Origin: Serratia ureilytica
GTDB taxonomy: Bacteria > Pseudomonadota > Gammaproteobacteria > Enterobacterales > Enterobacteriaceae
DNA length: 64,000 nucleotides
Direction of reading: 5' to 3'
Assembly (NCBI RefSeq): GCF_013375155.1
Contig: NZ_JABXOF010000001.1
Span: 372,001-436,000 of the forward strand
In this document: in pieces, positions 61,495-64,000 of the stretch
Layout: each line of letters opens with the position of its first letter
How positions within the stretch are numbered: the stretch's first letter is position 1
Made by a program: the position numbers and the translations under genes
The notes under the pieces: generated by a model
What the model was told of the DNA's origin: nothing
The model's input: only the letters and a program-made list of their open reading frames with translations
Databases searched by the model: none

Positions 61495-62226
61495 TTACTG
61501 CTGGAACCATTTTTTGTAGATGGTTTCATAGGTCCCATCCTGCTTGATCTTGTCCAGGGCGGCGTTGAACTTGCCCTGCAGATCGGTATTTTTCTGGCGT
61601 ACCGCGATGCCGAGGCCGGTGCCGAAGTAGTCTTTATCCGTTACTTTGGCGCCCACTGTCGCCAGCGCGTCATTCTGCTTCAGCCACTCGTTGACCACCG
61701 CAGTATCGCCGAACACCGCATCAACGCGGCCGTTCTTCAGATCCAAAATGGCGTTTTGGTAGCTATCGTAAGGCACGGTGGTGATTTCCGGGTGCTTGTC
61801 GGTCAGGTATTTTTGGTGAGTGGTGCCGTTTTGCACGCCGACTTTCTTGCCTTTCAGCGCCGCCACGTCGGCAATTTTGCCTTTCTGCGCGATGAACAGC
61901 GCCGAGTTATCGTAGTACGGCTTGGTGAACAGCACCTGCTTTTCACGCTCCGGCGTAATGTCCATACCGGCCATGACCGCATCGAAACGCTTGAACTTCA
62001 GGCTTGGGATCAGGCTGTCGAACGCCTGATTGGTGAAGGTGCACTCGGCCTGCATCTCTTTGCACAGCGCGTTGGCCAGATCGACATCAAAACCCTGAAT
62101 TTTGTTGCCGGCGTCAATAAATTCAAATGGAGGATAGGAGGCTTCGGTAGCGAAACGGATGGTTTCGGCTGCGGAGGCGGAAACGCTGATGCCGGCCAGA
62201 ACGGCGGCGATTATTAGTTTTTTCAT
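61495..62226 (-). CDS. artI: ArtI, periplasmic binding protein of the Art system
   Basis: 243 residues. Signal peptide ending ASAAE. Nearly parallel to ArtJ throughout (YPPFEFIDAGNKIQGFDVDLAN, GMDITPEREKQVLFTKPYYD), showing they arose by duplication. Ligand of ArtI is less certain than for ArtJ. Confidence 0.94.
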   Translation of the reverse strand: MKKLIIAAVLAGISVSASAAETIRFATEASYPPFEFIDAGNKIQGFDVDLANALCKEMQAECTFTNQAFDSLIPSLKFKRFDAVMAGMDITPEREKQVLFTKPYYDNSALFIAQKGKIADVAALKGKKVGVQNGTTHQKYLTDKHPEITTVPYDSYQNAILDLKNGRVDAVFGDTAVVNEWLKQNDALATVGAKVTDKDYFGTGLGIAVRQKNTDLQGKFNAALDKIKQDGTYETIYKKWFQQ

Positions 62227-62258
62227 CGCAAACTCCCCAAATTACAGCAAGTTAATTG

Positions 62259-62987
62259 TTAGTGTGATAAGTAGTTGGCAAACTCGGTGGTCCGCGGCTG
62301 CGTGAAGTGGCTGCTGTCGCCTTGCTCCACTACATGGCCGTTTTCCATGTACACCACGCGGCTGGCGGTCTTGCGCGCCACTTCCACTTCGTGGGTGACG
62401 ATCACCTGAGTGATGCCGGTGCCGGCCAGTTCGCGAATGATGCTGACGATCTGGGCGGTGATTTCCGGATCCAGCGCTGCGGTCGGTTCATCGAACAGCA
62501 GCACCTGCGGCTCCATCATCAGGGCGCGAGCGATCGCTACGCGCTGCTGCTGGCCGCCGGAAAGGTGCAGCGGAAAGCGATCGGCGAAGTCGGTCAGGCG
62601 CAGACGCTTGAGCAGCTTGTCGGCGCGCTCCATCGCCTGAGCCTTGGTCAGACCCAGCACGCGGCAAGGCGCTTCGATCAGGTTCTGGACCACGGTGAGG
62701 TGAGGCCACAGGTTGTATTGCTGGAAGACCATGCCGACATTTTGCCGCAGTTCGCGAATGGCTTTTTCGCCCGGCGCCTGCTTGAAATCGAATTGGTTGC
62801 CGGCGATCTTTAGCTGACCCGAACGCGGCATTTCCAGCAGGTTCAGCACCCGCAGCAATGAACTTTTCCCGGCGCCGCTTGGGCCAAGCAGCACCAGGGT
62901 TTCCCCGGCTGGACATTCCAGCGTGATGTCAAACAGCGCCTGGTGAGCGCCGTAATAGCAATTGATACCGTTAAGTTGAATACTCAT
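62259..62987 (-). CDS. artP: ArtP, arginine importer ATPase
   Basis: 242 residues from the ATG at 62987, the E. coli length. Walker [14 protein letters not shown] near residue 35, signature [15 protein letters not shown] near residue 140, Walker [15 protein letters not shown]. First gene of artPIQM. A single, weaker ARG-box-like sequence lies upstream at 63032-63049. Confidence 0.95.
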   Translation of the reverse strand: MSIQLNGINCYYGAHQALFDITLECPAGETLVLLGPSGAGKSSLLRVLNLLEMPRSGQLKIAGNQFDFKQAPGEKAIRELRQNVGMVFQQYNLWPHLTVVQNLIEAPCRVLGLTKAQAMERADKLLKRLRLTDFADRFPLHLSGGQQQRVAIARALMMEPQVLLFDEPTAALDPEITAQIVSIIRELAGTGITQVIVTHEVEVARKTASRVVYMENGHVVEQGDSSHFTQPRTTEFANYLSH

Positions 62988-63251
62988 GCGCCAGAATTGA
63001 ATAGACATTGATGCCGCAAATGTTAACTTCCACAGAATACTTATGCAATCTTTGTGCGTTAAAATTTATGAGTGTGCGGCGAGACAGTAAAAGATTAGCA
63101 CAAGATACCGCGACTCAGGCCGAGGGAGGGGATTTGTGGCGCAGGCTGTGAGATCGGTAGCGAAATTTTTTCTATCGGACGAAATCTGAGCGGCGCAAGG
63201 GGAGACGGGAACGACCGACGCGGCGGGTCCGCGTCGGCCGGGGAGTGCGGG

Positions 63252-63794
63252 TTATCGGTTTTCCAGCACCTGACGCACGCTGCCGTTGGTGGCGTGTGCT
63301 GGAACATTCAGGTAGCGAATATCATCAACCACCCAGCAGGTGCCTTCGCGCACCATCAGCACTTCGTCTTGCCAGTTCACGGTACTGTTGGCGTCTTTCT
63401 GGTAGCTCAAGTCAACGCGCAGCGGGATGTTCTTCGCATCGGTGTTGGGAATGGTCGAGGCGCTGGCGACGGACGCGCTGCTTGGCCCTTGCGCGTTGCC
63501 GGAGAACAGATCGCCGGTTATCTGATGCTTGCCCGGATTTTGAGCGGCGCTGACCAGATCCTGATACAGCACTTTGCTCAGATAAGGCTGCAGCTGCGCC
63601 AGGCGGTTGCTGTCCGGCAGGCTGGAACCTTGCTGGATGCGCAGGTCATAGAACTTTTGCGCGACCGTATCCGGGCCGCCTTCCACACAGCTGCCGCTGC
63701 GGGTGCCGATATCCTTGTATGCCGGTTCCACCGTGGTACAGGCACTCAGCAACAGCGCTAAGGGTAAAACAGCCGCAATCGTTTTTGTTTTCAT
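63252..63794 (-). CDS. ybjP: YbjP family lipoprotein
   Basis: 180 residues. Lipobox LLLSAC with Cys near residue 19. DUF3828-type domain. Upstream of artP and divergent from ybjQ as in E. coli. Function unknown. Confidence 0.88.
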   Translation of the reverse strand: MKTKTIAAVLPLALLLSACTTVEPAYKDIGTRSGSCVEGGPDTVAQKFYDLRIQQGSSLPDSNRLAQLQPYLSKVLYQDLVSAAQNPGKHQITGDLFSGNAQGPSSASVASASTIPNTDAKNIPLRVDLSYQKDANSTVNWQDEVLMVREGTCWVVDDIRYLNVPAHATNGSVRQVLENR

Positions 63795-63953
63795 CTTATT
63801 ACCTTATGTGAAAGTCTCTACCATGAAGACCGATAGCTTACAGTATAAATGCGTTTTTTGGCCTTGCATTCGTACTGCGTGCCATTGATTAAGCGAACAT
63901 AATGCCAATCTTCTGGTCATAGATACGTTGAATTAATCAAACAAGGAGTTCTG

Positions 63954-64000
63954 ATGCAGCTTTCAACTACCCCGACCCTGGAAGGGTTTACCATCACCGA
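63954..64000 (+). CDS. ybjQ: YbjQ (UPF0145) family protein, partial
   Basis: Only the first 15 codons are present: MQLSTTPTLEGFTIT, matching the start of E. coli YbjQ (MQFSTTPTLEG). AAGGAG precedes the ATG. The rest lies beyond the window. Confidence 0.88.
   Translation, partial: MQLSTTPTLEGFTIT

Overview
The window is about 64 kb of GC-rich enterobacterial chromosome. Gene order and protein sequences point to a Serratia species, most likely of the S. marcescens group. This is inferred from synteny with E. coli, the high GC content and the accessory gene set; no database search was run. Much of the backbone follows the E. coli map: the whole his operon with its leader and yeeZ; yliI-gstB; dacC; deoR; ybjG; ybjL-ybjM-grxA-ybjC-rimK-ybjN-potFGHI-ybjO-rlmC; artPIQM-artJ; ybjP-ybjQ. 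Accessory blocks sit between these pieces.

Region by region: (1) 1-7200, minus strand: hisL-hisGDCBHAFI, with hisI cut by the window edge, a His-rich leader peptide and an attenuator. (2) 7.3-15.5 kb: yeeZ, then a LysR regulator divergent from a ureohydrolase, two transporters (SSS and NCS1 families) and a nitrilase-family amidohydrolase. This looks like an uptake and breakdown operon for a guanidino compound. A CorA-like channel and a GNAT acetyltransferase follow. (3) 15.6-23.7 kb: yliI, gstB, a HAD phosphatase, a 2-oxoglutarate/Fe(II)-type oxygenase, a reverse-transsulfuration pair (cystathionine gamma-lyase and beta-synthase) and dacC. (4) 23.7-34.7 kb: a chaperone-usher fimbrial locus split over two divergent units. 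The minus unit carries a PapI-like regulator, a two-domain adhesin and a pilin. The plus unit carries the major pilin, further pilins, usher, chaperone, a small lipoprotein, an FKBP-like coiled-coil protein and a LuxR-type regulator. (5) 34.7-42.6 kb: sdaC-sdaB (serine uptake and deamination), deoC-deoR with a deoX-like gene, and two PAP2 phosphatases including ybjG. (6) 42.8-46.9 kb: ecotin, then a low-GC island with a 39-codon ORF, a GxSxG lipase resembling type VI secretion lipase effectors, and two paralogous ankyrin-like lipoproteins that look like immunity proteins. (7) 47.3-64 kb: the ybjL-to-ybjQ backbone, with a RelE/Phd-type toxin-antitoxin pair inserted between rlmC and artJ.

The most interesting stretches are the lipase/immunity island, the fimbrial locus with its unusual FKBP-lipoprotein-LuxR tail and divergent PapI-like control region, and the guanidino operon. 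Regulatory sites that can be read directly include the his attenuator, tandem ArgR boxes upstream of artJ, paired 16-bp DeoR-like operators, a CRP-like site upstream of sdaC, the inverted-repeat operator of the toxin-antitoxin pair, and a long near-perfect hairpin between deoC and deoR.
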